A DNA stretch of 64,000 nucleotides from Aliivibrio finisterrensis_A (GCF_004167675.1 NZ_SEZQ01000003.1), one strand, 5' to 3'. Positions 1 to 9,034 are shown, counted from the stretch's first letter. Notes: generated from the letters alone by a model not told the origin. Numbers and translations: made by a program.

Positions 1-28
1 AAAAAAAGCGAGCTTCAGTGAGCTCGCT
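1..28 (-). terminator. Rho-independent terminator of aspA
   Basis: On the minus strand, downstream of aspA, an 8-bp stem AGCGAGCT/AGCTCGCT (positions 7-14 and 21-28) with a 6-nt loop is followed by a run of seven T (complement of positions 1-7). Confidence 0.85.
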
Positions 29-45
29 ATTTTAGGTGTTACGGA

Positions 46-1494
46 TTAATCGTAACGTTTTGCTTTGTATTCAGGATGCATCAGGTTCTCTACAGAGAAG
101 ATGTCATCTAATTGCTCTTCTGTTAGAAGGCCACGTTCAAGAACTACATCACGAACGTTTTTACCTGTTTCAGCACAAATCTTACCAACAATGTCACCTT
201 CGTGGTGGCCAATGAATGGGTTTAGATAAGTAACGATACCGATAGAGTTAAATACGTGAGCTTCACAGATTTCTTTGTTTACAGTGATGCCATCGATACA
301 TTTATCACGTAGGTTTACACAGGCATTTTTCAAGATGTCGATAGATTCGAACAGTGCTTGGCCAATTACTGGTTCCATTACGTTTAATTGCAGTTGGCCC
401 GCTTCAGCAGCGAAAGTTACTGTAATATCGTTACCAATTACTTTGAAACATACTTGGTTTACTACTTCTGGAATTACTGGGTTAACTTTAGCAGGCATGA
501 TTGAAGAACCCGCTTGAAGCTCAGGTAAGTTCAATTCATTAAGGCCAGCACGAGGACCAGAAGAAAGAAGACGTAAGTCATTACAAATTTTAGACATTTT
601 AACCGCAGTACGTTTTAGCGCACCGTGGATCATTACGTAAGCACCACAGTCAGATGTTGCTTCGATTAAATCTTCAGCTGCAACACATGGTAGACCAGTT
701 ACTTCAGATAGGTGGCGAACTGCTGCTTCTTGGTAACCGGTCGCTGCGTTTAAGCCAGTACCGATTGCCGTAGCACCAATGTTCACTTCTAATAGAAGTT
801 GTGCTGTGTAGTGAAGGTTTTTCACTTCTTCTTGAAGCAAAACACCCCAAGCGTGGAATTCTTGGCCAACTGTCATTGGAACGGCATCTTGAAGTTGAGT
901 GCGACCCATCTTCAGAATGTTACGGAATTCTTGATCTTTAAGATCGAATGCACCTTTTAGGTATTCAATCGCTTCGATCAGTTTCATCATGCTGTTGTAT
1001 ACAGCAATACGGAAACCTGTAGGGTATGCACAGTTAGTTGATTGAGAACGGTTAACGTGATCATTAGGGTTAATGATGTCGTATTCGCCTTTCTCTTTAC
1101 CCATTAGTTCAAGAGCAACGTTAGCAATAACTTCGTTAGCATTCATGTTAACTGAAGTACCAGCACCGCCTTGGTAAACATCTGATGGGAATTGATCCAT
1201 ACACTTGCCAGTTTCAAGAATTAAATCACATGCTTTGATGATGTACTCACCAACTTGTGAAGGGATAGCACCTAATTCTTTGTTAGCTAAAGCGGCTGCT
1301 TTTTTAGTGTAGATCATGCCACGAACAAACTCAGGAACATCAGAAATAGTTACATTTGAAATGTTGAAGTTTTCCATAGCGCGAAGAGTGTGAATACCGT
1401 AGTAAGCCTCTGAAGGAACGTGACGTTCACCTAGCAAATCTTCTTCAATACGAGTTGCAGTATTCGTTTTTTCTAAATCAAGCATCTGAGTCAT
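46..1494 (-). CDS. aspA: Aspartate ammonia-lyase (aspartase)
   Basis: Reversible deamination of L-aspartate to fumarate and ammonia in the cytoplasm. The 482 residues match the usual length of enterobacterial AspA (about 478). The fumarase/aspartase superfamily signature GSSIMPAKVNP lies near residues 329-339; the SS motif in it provides the catalytic serine loop. An AAGG-type ribosome binding site precedes the ATG at 1494. The gene is divergent from fxsA, as neighbours are in many gammaproteobacteria. By supplying fumarate it links to the fumarate reductase operon encoded at 14.5-17.8 kb, the standard anaerobic route from aspartate to succinate. A fumarase is the only sensible alternative, but class II fumarases are shorter and the whole-length similarity is to aspartase. 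Confidence 0.96.
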   Translation of the reverse strand: MTQMLDLEKTNTATRIEEDLLGERHVPSEAYYGIHTLRAMENFNISNVTISDVPEFVRGMIYTKKAAALANKELGAIPSQVGEYIIKACDLILETGKCMDQFPSDVYQGGAGTSVNMNANEVIANVALELMGKEKGEYDIINPNDHVNRSQSTNCAYPTGFRIAVYNSMMKLIEAIEYLKGAFDLKDQEFRNILKMGRTQLQDAVPMTVGQEFHAWGVLLQEEVKNLHYTAQLLLEVNIGATAIGTGLNAATGYQEAAVRHLSEVTGLPCVAAEDLIEATSDCGAYVMIHGALKRTAVKMSKICNDLRLLSSGPRAGLNELNLPELQAGSSIMPAKVNPVIPEVVNQVCFKVIGNDITVTFAAEAGQLQLNVMEPVIGQALFESIDILKNACVNLRDKCIDGITVNKEICEAHVFNSIGIVTYLNPFIGHHEGDIVGKICAETGKNVRDVVLERGLLTEEQLDDIFSVENLMHPEYKAKRYD

Positions 1495-1924
1495 AGTAAG
1501 CCTTTAAGGTTCTATATTTTAATTATTGGATTCTGTCCAAGTGATCATATCTGCGAGTAGAGTCCGTTCGTCAGAGGGTGATCAATATCGTACCTGATGC
1601 CTTGTTTTAACGTCATCATACACCTCTTTAGTGGTAAAAGTGTTAAGTTGATCACTTTTTAAGTCTAGTTTTTGCAAAATATTTCAAATTGAGATAATGC
1701 TCTCACTAGTTGTTAATATATTTACTTTATAGGTTATATAACTGCTAATCGAGTTAATGAATTTGATGGCTGTTTACACTCTTTTACAGAAGATTTTCTT
1801 GAAAAATGAGGGGATGTGCCGCATCTATCATAATAGAGAGAGAAAAAGTGGTTCGCAGAGAATGCCTGCTACACTAAATGAAGCGAAAAGTGAAAGTTCG
1901 TATCAAATCTAATCGAGGTATATT
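1495..1924. other. aspA/fxsA divergent intergenic region, no gene seen
   Basis: A 430-bp AT-rich stretch between the divergent aspA and fxsA starts. It must hold both promoters. I looked for CRP (TGTGA-N6-TCACA) and FNR (TTGAT-N4-ATCAA) sites, expected for aspA, and found only weak GTGATCA-containing matches around 1540-1590 and 1650, none good enough to call. No ORF or RNA gene is apparent. Confidence 0.5.
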
Positions 1925-2458
1925 GTGTTTCCTATTTTATTATTATTGTTTATTTTTGTTCCCATTATTGAAATTGCGCTGTTTGTGCAAGTAGGGGGCA
2001 TGTTAGGGATGTGGCCAACACTTGGATTAGTATTGATCACCGCTTTTGTTGGTGCGTCATTAGTCCGTAGCCAAGGCATTCAGACTCTAATGTCAGTACA
2101 ATCAAAATTACAACAAGGTGAATTACCTGCACAGCAAATAGTAGAAGGTGTCATGCTTGCCGTTGCTGGTGTGTTATTGCTTGTCCCTGGTTTTATGACT
2201 GATGCATTAGGTATGCTGGTATTGCTTCCAGCACCGAGAGCGTATTTAGCTAAACAGTTAATGAGCCGTGTAAAAGTAAATGGCATGGGAGCATCACAGG
2301 GTGGTTTTCATGCAGGGTTTGGTGGTGGCTTTGATCAAAACGGTCCATTTAATCAAGGTAACCCATTTGATCGCACAAATCAGAACGATCAACAAGGCGA
2401 TGTATTTGAAGGTGAGTTTCAACGTAAAGAAGACGATCCGAATAAAACCTTAAAATAG
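1925..2458 (+). CDS. fxsA: FxsA family inner-membrane protein
   Basis: A 177-residue membrane protein. Hydrophobic segments occupy roughly residues 1-20, 26-45 and 68-100, followed by a hydrophilic tail rich in Gly, Asn and Gln (about 118-160). This matches FxsA, whose E. coli member (about 158 residues) relieves F-plasmid exclusion of phage T7 when overproduced; its normal role is not known. It sits beside aspA as in E. coli. The GTG/ATG question is settled by the frame: the start codon at 1925 (GTG) directly precedes the first hydrophobic helix. The low-complexity tail is longer than in E. coli and probably lies in the cytoplasm or is disordered. Confidence 0.9.
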   Translation: MFPILLLLFIFVPIIEIALFVQVGGMLGMWPTLGLVLITAFVGASLVRSQGIQTLMSVQSKLQQGELPAQQIVEGVMLAVAGVLLLVPGFMTDALGMLVLLPAPRAYLAKQLMSRVKVNGMGASQGGFHAGFGGGFDQNGPFNQGNPFDRTNQNDQQGDVFEGEFQRKEDDPNKTLK

Positions 2459-2480
2459 TCCTCTCGCTATAGAACTAAAT

Positions 2481-2523
2481 AAAAAAGCCGCGTTATGAGC
2501 AGACATAACGCGGCTTTTTTTAT
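2481..2523. terminator. Bidirectional terminator between fxsA and envC
   Basis: An 11-bp perfect stem, GCCGCGTTATG at 2487-2497 paired with 2504-2514, 6-nt loop, preceded by a run of A and followed by a run of T, so it can serve both converging genes. Confidence 0.9.
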
Positions 2524-2539
2524 ATTTTGAATCTAATGA

Positions 2540-3685
2540 TTAACGCCTTAACCAAGAGCGTGGATTTTGTGCCTTACTGTTACGGCGGATCTCAAAGTAA
2601 AGTGAAGGTCTGTCTTGACCGCCACTGTCACCAACAACCGCAATCGTCTCACCTGCTTGCACCTTATCGCCTTCTTTCTTCATTAAGCTTTGGTTGTAGC
2701 CATAAAGTGTCATATCACCTTTACCGTGATCGATTAACACCATTAAGCCATAGCCTCGTAACCAATCAGCAAAAACGACCTTACCAGAATCAACGGCTTT
2801 TACTGGTGTACCGTATTCACTGGCTAGCACCATGCCTTTCCAAGTGAGCTGCCCTGTTTGTTTTGTTCCAAAACTATGAAGTGTTTTGGCGTTGCTAATA
2901 GGCCAAGGTAAACGCCCTTTTTGACGAGCAATACCATCCATAGGTACATTGTTACTTGCTTTCGCTTTTGCGATGGCAACTTTTAAGCGTTTTTCATTTT
3001 GCTGCAGTTCATTTAAATAACCATTTTCATTTGAAATGCGTTTTTTGATACTGGAAACGGTTTTCTTACGTTTGTTTTGTGATGTTTGCAGTGTGGTTTT
3101 TTCTTGTTTGTATTGAGCTAATAACTCACTTTGTCGTTGTTGCTGTTTAAGAAGAGAAACCTCTTTCTCTTTCAACTGCATCGTTGTGAATTCTAACTGA
3201 GAAATCGCACCCACTCGGGCTTCAGAAATACGTTGGGCGTATTGTGTCATGCGATCGATTTTAGTGACGTCATCGCCACTGAGCACATTAGAAAGTTGAT
3301 TATTACGACTTATTAAGTAGTAATTGACGAGTAAGTCTTTTAATACTTCAGTTTGTCCAATTTGTTGTTGAGTAAGCTCTGATTGTTGCTGTTTTAATTC
3401 GGTTATCGAGCGTTTTACCGCTGCGAGTTCTCGCTCTGCATTGCGCGCTTTTTTGGAGGCGTTAGCAATGGATAGTTCGTGCTTTTTAAGGCTAGATTGA
3501 AGACTTGATAGCTCTTTCTTCTGTTTACTTAATACCGAGCTCTGACGAGATATTTCTTGTTTCATTCCTTTTAATTCAGCGTCATTCGCATGAGCGATAA
3601 GAGGAAGTGCAAATGTCAGGCACACGATCGCGGTCGTAACAAATTTACGACTAGGAATAGGCTTATTAAAAAAGGATATGTTCAT
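2540..3685 (-). CDS. envC: Murein hydrolase activator EnvC
   Basis: Periplasmic activator of the septal amidases AmiA and AmiB at cell division. The 381 residues show an N-terminal signal sequence ending near ALIAHA-type residues 28-33, a long Gln/Glu/Lys-rich coiled coil (about 34-240), and a C-terminal LytM/M23-type domain (about 265-381). The positions where active M23 peptidases carry zinc ligands are not histidines here (for example WKGMVLAS, TLYGYNQ and LYFEIR in place of H-x3-D, H and HxH), as in EnvC, which activates rather than cuts. Its partner AmiB is encoded at 26.8 kb. NlpD is an alternative M23 activator but has a LysM domain, which is absent here. Confidence 0.93.
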   Translation of the reverse strand: MNISFFNKPIPSRKFVTTAIVCLTFALPLIAHANDAELKGMKQEISRQSSVLSKQKKELSSLQSSLKKHELSIANASKKARNAERELAAVKRSITELKQQQSELTQQQIGQTEVLKDLLVNYYLISRNNQLSNVLSGDDVTKIDRMTQYAQRISEARVGAISQLEFTTMQLKEKEVSLLKQQQRQSELLAQYKQEKTTLQTSQNKRKKTVSSIKKRISNENGYLNELQQNEKRLKVAIAKAKASNNVPMDGIARQKGRLPWPISNAKTLHSFGTKQTGQLTWKGMVLASEYGTPVKAVDSGKVVFADWLRGYGLMVLIDHGKGDMTLYGYNQSLMKKEGDKVQAGETIAVVGDSGGQDRPSLYFEIRRNSKAQNPRSWLRR

Positions 3686-3907
3686 CGCTGCATTATTTCA
3701 GATAGAGTGGGTTCTGACTAGATAGAGTTTTTATTTGGTCTCAATTGTAAAACCAATATCACAGCATTTTTGTTGTTCTTATCAGTTTTTTTATCCTCGC
3801 TAGTCTCCGAACAAACCCTAGGGTATACTTTCGACTTCATTTTAGAGCCCATGGTAACTGACATTGTCTAATGGCATGTGGTTATCCAAAAATCAGAGAT
3901 AAAGAAT

Positions 3908-4345
3908 ATGGAAACGTCAATCATCGATTTTGTAACCAATAACATGATTTTAGCTGTTGTGTGGATTGGTATTGTTGTTGCGTTGATTCAAAACGTAGTA
4001 AAACAGAAAACCGCTGGCTACCAAGAAGTGGATCCTTCACAAGCAACAACACTGATGAACCGCGAAGATGCGATTGTGCTAGATATTCGCTCTAAAGATG
4101 AGTTTAAATCAGGCCATATTACGGGTGCTCGTCACATTTTACCAAGTGATATTAAAGCCGGTAACCTAGCTGGTCTTGAAAACTCAAAAACAACCCCAAT
4201 TATTGTGGTATGTAAAACAGGCCAAACCGCTCAAGCATCAGCAAATGATCTGCATAAAGAAGGTTTTGAGCAAGTTAAATTGCTTAAGAATGGCCTAATC
4301 TCTTGGAATGAAGCTAACCTACCGTTAGTAAAAGGCAAAAAGTAA
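3908..4345 (+). CDS. yibN: Membrane-anchored rhodanese-like protein YibN
   Basis: A 145-residue protein with one N-terminal transmembrane helix (about residues 9-27) and a rhodanese domain (about 45-140). The active-site loop reads CKTGQTA, with the cysteine that would carry persulfide. E. coli YibN is of the same size and lies upstream of grxC-secB-gpsA; here it is directly upstream of secB with no grxC between. I chose the ATG at 3908 because the sequence METSIIDF aligns with the family; an in-frame GTG at 3878 would add ten residues without a good ribosome site. The natural substrate is unknown; sulfur transfer is inferred from the domain. Confidence 0.9.
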   Translation: METSIIDFVTNNMILAVVWIGIVVALIQNVVKQKTAGYQEVDPSQATTLMNREDAIVLDIRSKDEFKSGHITGARHILPSDIKAGNLAGLENSKTTPIIVVCKTGQTAQASANDLHKEGFEQVKLLKNGLISWNEANLPLVKGKK

Positions 4346-4379
4346 TTGCCCATTTCATAAGCAACTGATTCATTTTGAT

Positions 4380-4409
4380 GTGATATCTGGCCCATTTTTT
4401 AGATATCAC
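4380..4409 (+). repeat. Inverted repeat between yibN and secB
   Basis: A 9-bp perfect inverted repeat GTGATATCT (4380-4388) and AGATATCAC (4401-4409) with a T-rich loop. It lies after the yibN stop and 66 bp before the secB start. It lacks a downstream T run, so it could be an attenuating or protein-binding palindrome rather than a simple terminator. Confidence 0.5.
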
Positions 4410-4474
4410 GAATGCAGAGTAATATCACAGCGTTATTCTGCATTCATACATACATATATAGAAAGGACTTTCCC

Positions 4475-4945
4475 ATGGCTGAAGCAGCACAACAAGAGCA
4501 ACAAAACTTTGCAATTCAACGTATCTTCCTAAAAGACGTATCTTTTGAGGCTCCTAACTCTCCAACTATGTTCCAAAAAGAGTGGAATCCAGATGTTAAA
4601 CTGGACCTTGATACTCAAAGCCGTGAACTAGGCGAAGGTGTTTACGAAGTCGTTCTACGTTTAACTGTTACGGTTAAGAACGAAGAAGAAACTGCATTCC
4701 TTTGTGAAGTACAACAAGGTGGTATCTTTACTGCTGGCCAAATGGAAGAAGCTCAACTAGCACATTGCCTAGGTGCATTCTGCCCGAACATTCTGTTCCC
4801 ATATGCTCGTGAAACGATCTCTAGCCTAGTGGTTAAAGGTACGTTCCCACAATTGAACCTTGCTCCAGTTAACTTTGACGCATTGTTCATGAATTACCTA
4901 CAAAACCAAGCTCAAGAAAACGCAGCAGCGCCTTCTGAAGCTTAA
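4475..4945 (+). CDS. secB: Protein-export chaperone SecB
   Basis: Cytoplasmic tetrameric chaperone that keeps precursor proteins unfolded and delivers them to SecA. The 156 residues from the ATG at 4475 (MAEAAQQEQQNF) match SecB length and sequence throughout, including the RIFLKDVSFE and NILFPYARE segments and the acidic tail. An upstream in-frame ATG at 4412 would prepend 21 residues with no counterpart in SecB, whereas a GAAAGGA ribosome binding site stands before 4475. It is followed by gpsA and cysE, the conserved order. Confidence 0.97.
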   Translation: MAEAAQQEQQNFAIQRIFLKDVSFEAPNSPTMFQKEWNPDVKLDLDTQSRELGEGVYEVVLRLTVTVKNEEETAFLCEVQQGGIFTAGQMEEAQLAHCLGAFCPNILFPYARETISSLVVKGTFPQLNLAPVNFDALFMNYLQNQAQENAAAPSEA

Positions 4946-4986
4946 TAATGAATAGCCTTGCGCTATTGATTAATTTGTAGAGAATA

Positions 4987-5055
4987 AATGCACTTTTTTA
5001 TCTAAGATAGTTTCTATACTGAATATAGAAATTAAATTTTGATAAAAAGTGCATT
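4987..5055. repeat. Nested palindrome between secB and gpsA
   Basis: Outer arms AATGCACTTTTTTATC (4987-5002) and its complement with one T fewer (5041-5055) enclose an inner perfect 8-bp repeat TTTCTATA/TATAGAAA (5011-5018, 5024-5031). It could fold as one long hairpin in either strand. No T run follows the outer arm, so a classical terminator is not evident. Confidence 0.7.
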
Positions 5056-5104
5056 TTGCTTTTATTACTCTAGTATCCTTTGATACTTGTTTTGGATGGT
5101 CACA

Positions 5105-6127
5105 ATGACAACACAAATCGATTACTCTGATATTTCCATGACCGTACTTGGTGCTGGCTCATACGGAACTTCTCTTGCTATCTCTCTTGCTCGTAATGGC
5201 GCAAAAGTGATTTTATGGGGTCATGAAGAATCACATATGGCTCGCCTTGAAGCCGATCGTGCTAATGAAGAGTTTTTGCCGGGTGTTGCTTTCCCACCGT
5301 CATTAATCATGTCTACGGATCTTGAAAAATCAGTGCAAGCAAGTCGCGATTTACTGGTTGTAGTTCCAAGTCATGTTTTTGGTTTGGTACTAGGTAATGT
5401 AAAACCATTCTTACGTGATGATTCTCGTATATGTTGGGCGACAAAAGGACTAGAGCCTGAAACAGGTCGTTTATTAAAAGAAGTGGCAGTAGAAGCGTTA
5501 GGTGAATCTCATTCACTGGCTGTGCTTTCTGGACCTACTTTTGCTAAAGAACTTGCATCTGGTATGCCAACGGCGATTGCGGTTGCGTCCCCTGACCAAG
5601 AGTTTGTTAAAGATTTACAAGAAAAAATCCACTGCTCAAAGACATTCCGTGTTTATGCCAATAACGATTTTACTGGAATGCAATTAGGTGGAGCGGTGAA
5701 GAACGTAATCGCTATTGGTGCGGGTATGTCTGATGGTATTGGCTTTGGTGCCAATGCTCGTACTGCATTAATTACCCGTGGTTTGGCTGAGATGACTCGT
5801 TTAGGCGTGGCTTTAGGCGCAGAAGCTGAAACCTTTATGGGGATGGCTGGCTTAGGTGATTTAGTGTTAACGTGTACCGATAACCAATCTCGTAACCGTC
5901 GTTTTGGTTTGGCTTTAGGTCAAGGCGGTGATGTAGATAGCGCTCAAGCAGAAATCGGCCAAGTGGTTGAAGGGTATCGCAATACCAAAGAAGTATGGCT
6001 ACTTGCTGATCGTATGGGTGTTGAAATGCCTATAGTTGAGCAAATTTATCAAGTATTGTATCAAGGAAAAGATGCAAGAGTTGCTGCGCAGGACTTATTA
6101 GCGCGAGATAAGAAATCAGAATCGTAA
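5105..6127 (+). CDS. gpsA: Glycerol-3-phosphate dehydrogenase [NAD(P)+]
   Basis: Reduces dihydroxyacetone phosphate to sn-glycerol-3-phosphate, the backbone of phospholipids. The 340 residues begin with a Rossmann fold (GAGSYGTSLA near residue 18) and contain the family motifs SGPTFAKE and GAVKNVIAIGAG, the latter carrying the catalytic lysine. Start chosen at the ATG at 5105 (MTTQIDY); TTG at 5087 and ATG at 5096 are in frame just upstream. The gene lies in the secB-gpsA-cysE order found in E. coli. Confidence 0.96.
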   Translation: MTTQIDYSDISMTVLGAGSYGTSLAISLARNGAKVILWGHEESHMARLEADRANEEFLPGVAFPPSLIMSTDLEKSVQASRDLLVVVPSHVFGLVLGNVKPFLRDDSRICWATKGLEPETGRLLKEVAVEALGESHSLAVLSGPTFAKELASGMPTAIAVASPDQEFVKDLQEKIHCSKTFRVYANNDFTGMQLGGAVKNVIAIGAGMSDGIGFGANARTALITRGLAEMTRLGVALGAEAETFMGMAGLGDLVLTCTDNQSRNRRFGLALGQGGDVDSAQAEIGQVVEGYRNTKEVWLLADRMGVEMPIVEQIYQVLYQGKDARVAAQDLLARDKKSES

Positions 6128-6139
6128 TTCAAGGATGGT

Positions 6140-6967
6140 ATGAAAATGAAAGAATGTAAAAAACACCAAGTATGGGAGTGCATTGTTCGAGAAGCGCGTG
6201 AGCAGTCAGAACAAGAACCTATGCTTGCAAGCTTTTATCATGCCACCATCATAAAACATGAAAACCTTGCTGCAGCGTTAAGTTATATCTTAGCGAATAA
6301 GCTGGCGACAGCCTCTATGCCTGCAATGGCAGTTCGTGAAGTGGTAGAGGAGGCGTTTGCTTCAGATCCTTCTCTTACCGATGCGGCCGCTTGTGATATC
6401 TGTGCGACGGTAAATCGAGATCCTGCGGTTTCTATGTACTCAATGCCTTTATTGTATTTAAAAGGCTATCACGCATTACAAGGATATCGTGTATCGAACT
6501 GGCTTTGGAAGCAAGGTCGTGTTGCATTAGCGACGTATCTGCAAAATGAAATTTCTGTTGCTTGTCAGGTGGATGTGCATCCTGCGGCGACCATCGGTAA
6601 AGGGATCATGTTTGACCATGCGACGGGCATCGTCATTGGTGAAACAGCCGTGGTTGAGAATGATGTTTCTATTCTGCAAGATGTGACACTCGGTGGTACG
6701 GGTAAAGAGTGTGGCGATCGTCACCCTAAGATCCGTGAAGGCGTTATGATCGGTGCGGGTGCGAAGATTTTAGGTAATATTGAAGTAGGTGTTGGTGCTA
6801 AGATTGGTTCGTGCTCTGTGGTTCTGCAGGCTGTTCCTCCACATACTACGGTTGCAGGTGTTCCTGCTAAAATTGTTGGGCGCCCTAGCTCTGAAATGCC
6901 ATCGCTCGATATGGACCAACAGTTTAATGGTAAGTCACAAACGTTTATGTCTGGTGATGGAATTTAA
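6140..6967 (+). CDS. cysE: Serine O-acetyltransferase
   Basis: First step of cysteine synthesis: transfers acetyl from acetyl-CoA to L-serine. The 275-residue protein has the N-terminal helical SATase domain (about 10-140, with PMLASFYHATIIKHENL) and the left-handed beta-helix of hexapeptide repeats (about 145-245), including the catalytic region MFDHATGIVIGE. It starts 12 bp after the gpsA stop behind AAGGATGG. A second ATG two codons on (6146) is an equally possible start. The C-terminal tail, which in CysE binds cysteine synthase through a final isoleucine, does end in Ile (GDGI). Confidence 0.96.
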   Translation: MKMKECKKHQVWECIVREAREQSEQEPMLASFYHATIIKHENLAAALSYILANKLATASMPAMAVREVVEEAFASDPSLTDAAACDICATVNRDPAVSMYSMPLLYLKGYHALQGYRVSNWLWKQGRVALATYLQNEISVACQVDVHPAATIGKGIMFDHATGIVIGETAVVENDVSILQDVTLGGTGKECGDRHPKIREGVMIGAGAKILGNIEVGVGAKIGSCSVVLQAVPPHTTVAGVPAKIVGRPSSEMPSLDMDQQFNGKSQTFMSGDGI

Positions 6968-6990
6968 TATATCCCATTCCTTATGCGTAT

Positions 6991-7020
6991 AAAAATAGCC
7001 ACTATTGAGTGGCTATTTTT
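6991..7020. terminator. Terminator between cysE and trmL
   Basis: AAAAATAGCCACT, a 4-nt loop, then AGTGGCTATTTTT: a 13-bp perfect palindrome with T runs on both strands, serving the converging cysE and trmL genes. Confidence 0.9.
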
Positions 7021-7044
7021 GTATTTGAGCTATGAGCTTTGGTA

Positions 7045-7524
7045 TTATAACCCGCCTTCAAATCCCATTTGACGCCACGCTTCAAATACGATGATAGCAA
7101 CAGAGTTTGATAAGTTTAAACTGCGACTGTCTGGCATCATAGGAATTCGAACACGCTGCTCCATTGGTAAGCCATCAATCAAATCAGCGGGCAATCCACG
7201 AGTCTCGGGACCGAATAACAACACATCACCCTTTTGATAGCTTGGAGTGGTGTGATGGCCTGTCGTTTTGGTTGTGCAGGCAAAGATACGGTGTTCACCT
7301 TCACTTTCATTTTCTAAATAATCAAGAAAGGCAGCGTAATCTTTATGGCGTTTTACATGGGTTAATTCATGATAATCTAACCCTGCTCGGCGAAGTTTTT
7401 TCTCTTCTAAATCGAATCCTAATGGTTCAATTAAATGCAGATTTGCACCACAGTTAGCAGACAGGCGAATGATGTTACCCGTATTTGGGGCGATTTCAGG
7501 TTCGTACAACGCAATATCAAACAT
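7045..7524 (-). CDS. trmL: tRNA (cytidine/uridine-34-2'-O)-methyltransferase TrmL
   Basis: SPOUT-class methyltransferase that modifies the wobble ribose of tRNA-Leu isoacceptors. The 159 residues start at MFDIALYEPEIAPNTGN, exactly like E. coli TrmL (157 residues); the reading frame extends 39 codons upstream to 7641, but nothing there resembles the family. The knot motifs LFGPETRGLP and LNLSNSVAI near the C-terminus form the AdoMet site. It converges on cysE as in E. coli, where it also follows that gene. Confidence 0.94.
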   Translation of the reverse strand: MFDIALYEPEIAPNTGNIIRLSANCGANLHLIEPLGFDLEEKKLRRAGLDYHELTHVKRHKDYAAFLDYLENESEGEHRIFACTTKTTGHHTTPSYQKGDVLLFGPETRGLPADLIDGLPMEQRVRIPMMPDSRSLNLSNSVAIIVFEAWRQMGFEGGL

Positions 7525-7640
7525 AGTGAACTCTTGAATAACGGAAAGTAAACTCAGTATATCTAATTGATAGGTATCGGGGTAGAGCATACTAGTCACA
7601 ACATGGCTTACTTTGAGATAAGCCATGTTGTGACAAGTCA

Positions 7641-9032
7641 TTATTGTTCGATAGGTAGCGTAATGGTCATGCGCAATCCGCCAAGAGGGCTTTTACTCGC
7701 AATGATGGTGCCGCTGTGCTGGTGAATAGCACTTTCGGTAATCGCCAGACCAAGACCTGTTCCGCCACTGCTTCGATCTCGAGCGGTAGATACTCGATAG
7801 AAGGGTTTGAAGATATCCTTGAGTTCATCTTCTGGTACACCATCACCATTGTCATCAACGGTGATGCTGAGAATGTTGCCATTATCATTGATATTCACAG
7901 TGACCACATCATTACCGTACTTAATAGCATTGCGTATAACGTTTTCAACCGCGCTCATTAATAGATTAGGATTACCAAAAATAGGCGTTTCTTTTAAATC
8001 AGAATAAGTCAGTATTTTATTTGAATGCTCAGCCTCAAATTTGGCATCTTCTAAAATATCAAACCATAATGAGTAAGCATCAGTTTTCTCTCGTTCTTGA
8101 TGGCTGTTTACTTGTATTCGAGAGAGTTCTAATAGCTCAGAAATCATCTGCTCTAAGCGATCCGCTTCCATATCAATACGAGATAACTCAGCGCTTTCAC
8201 CTTGCTTACGAGTGGCAAGGGCTGTTGCCATTCTTAAACGAGTTAAGGGAGAGCGTAGTTCATGAGAAATATCAGATAATAAGCGCTGCTGGCCTGAGAT
8301 CATGGTGTTGAGTGACCCGACCATCTGATTAAAGCTTTGCCCTGTTTTTCTAAATTCTCTTGGCCCTTTTTCTAATGCTTCATCTTTTTCAAATTGGCCC
8401 TTAGCAACCCGCTCTGCTGCTTTTTGTAAACGTCTTGCAGGTTGACTTAACGCCCAAGCAAGCCAAAGTAAAAAAGGCGTACTAACGAGCATGGTCACTA
8501 GTAATAATTGCCCTGGTTTATCTAATATTCTAAGAATAAATGGGGGGGGCTTTTTCCAATATCGTCCCACATACATGTACACGGTTTCATGAGCGATGAC
8601 GATATCAAAAGGCCCCGCCATCATGGTTCTACCATACAGTTTTTGTTGAGGAAGATCAGGATCATCAGAAAGTGTTAAAAAGTTAAGTAACGCTTTCCTC
8701 CTTCCTCGTAGCTCTTTAGGTTTATCTAAAATTTCACCAGTAGGGGTTGTGAAAAATAGATCGAGGTTTTCATCGTGTTGATGTGCTTTATGGCTAATCT
8801 CTTTTAAGGTCTTTTTTAAATTGTCGCGCTCAGAGTATTTCCCTGTAATGTAGGCAGCAATTTGAGTCATTTTAGTAAGATGTTCAGTTGCGATATTATG
8901 GCGAGATCGTGGATCAAAATTAGGGCCAATAACAACCCCAATTAAAACCAATAATAAGGTAAACCAAAATATGGCAAAGATACGGCCATATAAACTGGAT
9001 AAAAGAGGAAAGCGTGTATTTACTTTAAACAC
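7641..9032 (-). CDS. cpxA: Envelope-stress sensor histidine kinase CpxA
   Basis: Inner-membrane sensor that phosphorylates CpxR when envelope proteins misfold. The 463 residues have a transmembrane helix at about 12-35, a periplasmic domain to about 170, a second helix (about 172-195), HAMP (about 196-248), the H-box SDISHELRSPLTRLRMA with the phosphorylated His near residue 256, and a HATPase domain with N-box NVIRNAIKYGN, G1 DNGDGVPEDEL and G2 GTGLGLAI. It begins 2 bp after cpxR, so the two are co-transcribed, and cpxP lies divergently beyond cpxR, which identifies the pair as Cpx rather than another OmpR/EnvZ-type system. Confidence 0.96.
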   Translation of the reverse strand: MFKVNTRFPLLSSLYGRIFAIFWFTLLLVLIGVVIGPNFDPRSRHNIATEHLTKMTQIAAYITGKYSERDNLKKTLKEISHKAHQHDENLDLFFTTPTGEILDKPKELRGRRKALLNFLTLSDDPDLPQQKLYGRTMMAGPFDIVIAHETVYMYVGRYWKKPPPFILRILDKPGQLLLVTMLVSTPFLLWLAWALSQPARRLQKAAERVAKGQFEKDEALEKGPREFRKTGQSFNQMVGSLNTMISGQQRLLSDISHELRSPLTRLRMATALATRKQGESAELSRIDMEADRLEQMISELLELSRIQVNSHQEREKTDAYSLWFDILEDAKFEAEHSNKILTYSDLKETPIFGNPNLLMSAVENVIRNAIKYGNDVVTVNINDNGNILSITVDDNGDGVPEDELKDIFKPFYRVSTARDRSSGGTGLGLAITESAIHQHSGTIIASKSPLGGLRMTITLPIEQ

Positions 9033-9034
9033 AA

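Noticed and set aside
1495..1924. CRP or FNR operators for aspA
   Set aside because: Only partial GTGATCA-type matches; none has a proper second half.
2527..2847. 106-residue plus-strand frame opposite envC
   Set aside because: Antisense to the conserved LytM domain of EnvC, with no ribosome site or recognizable sequence.
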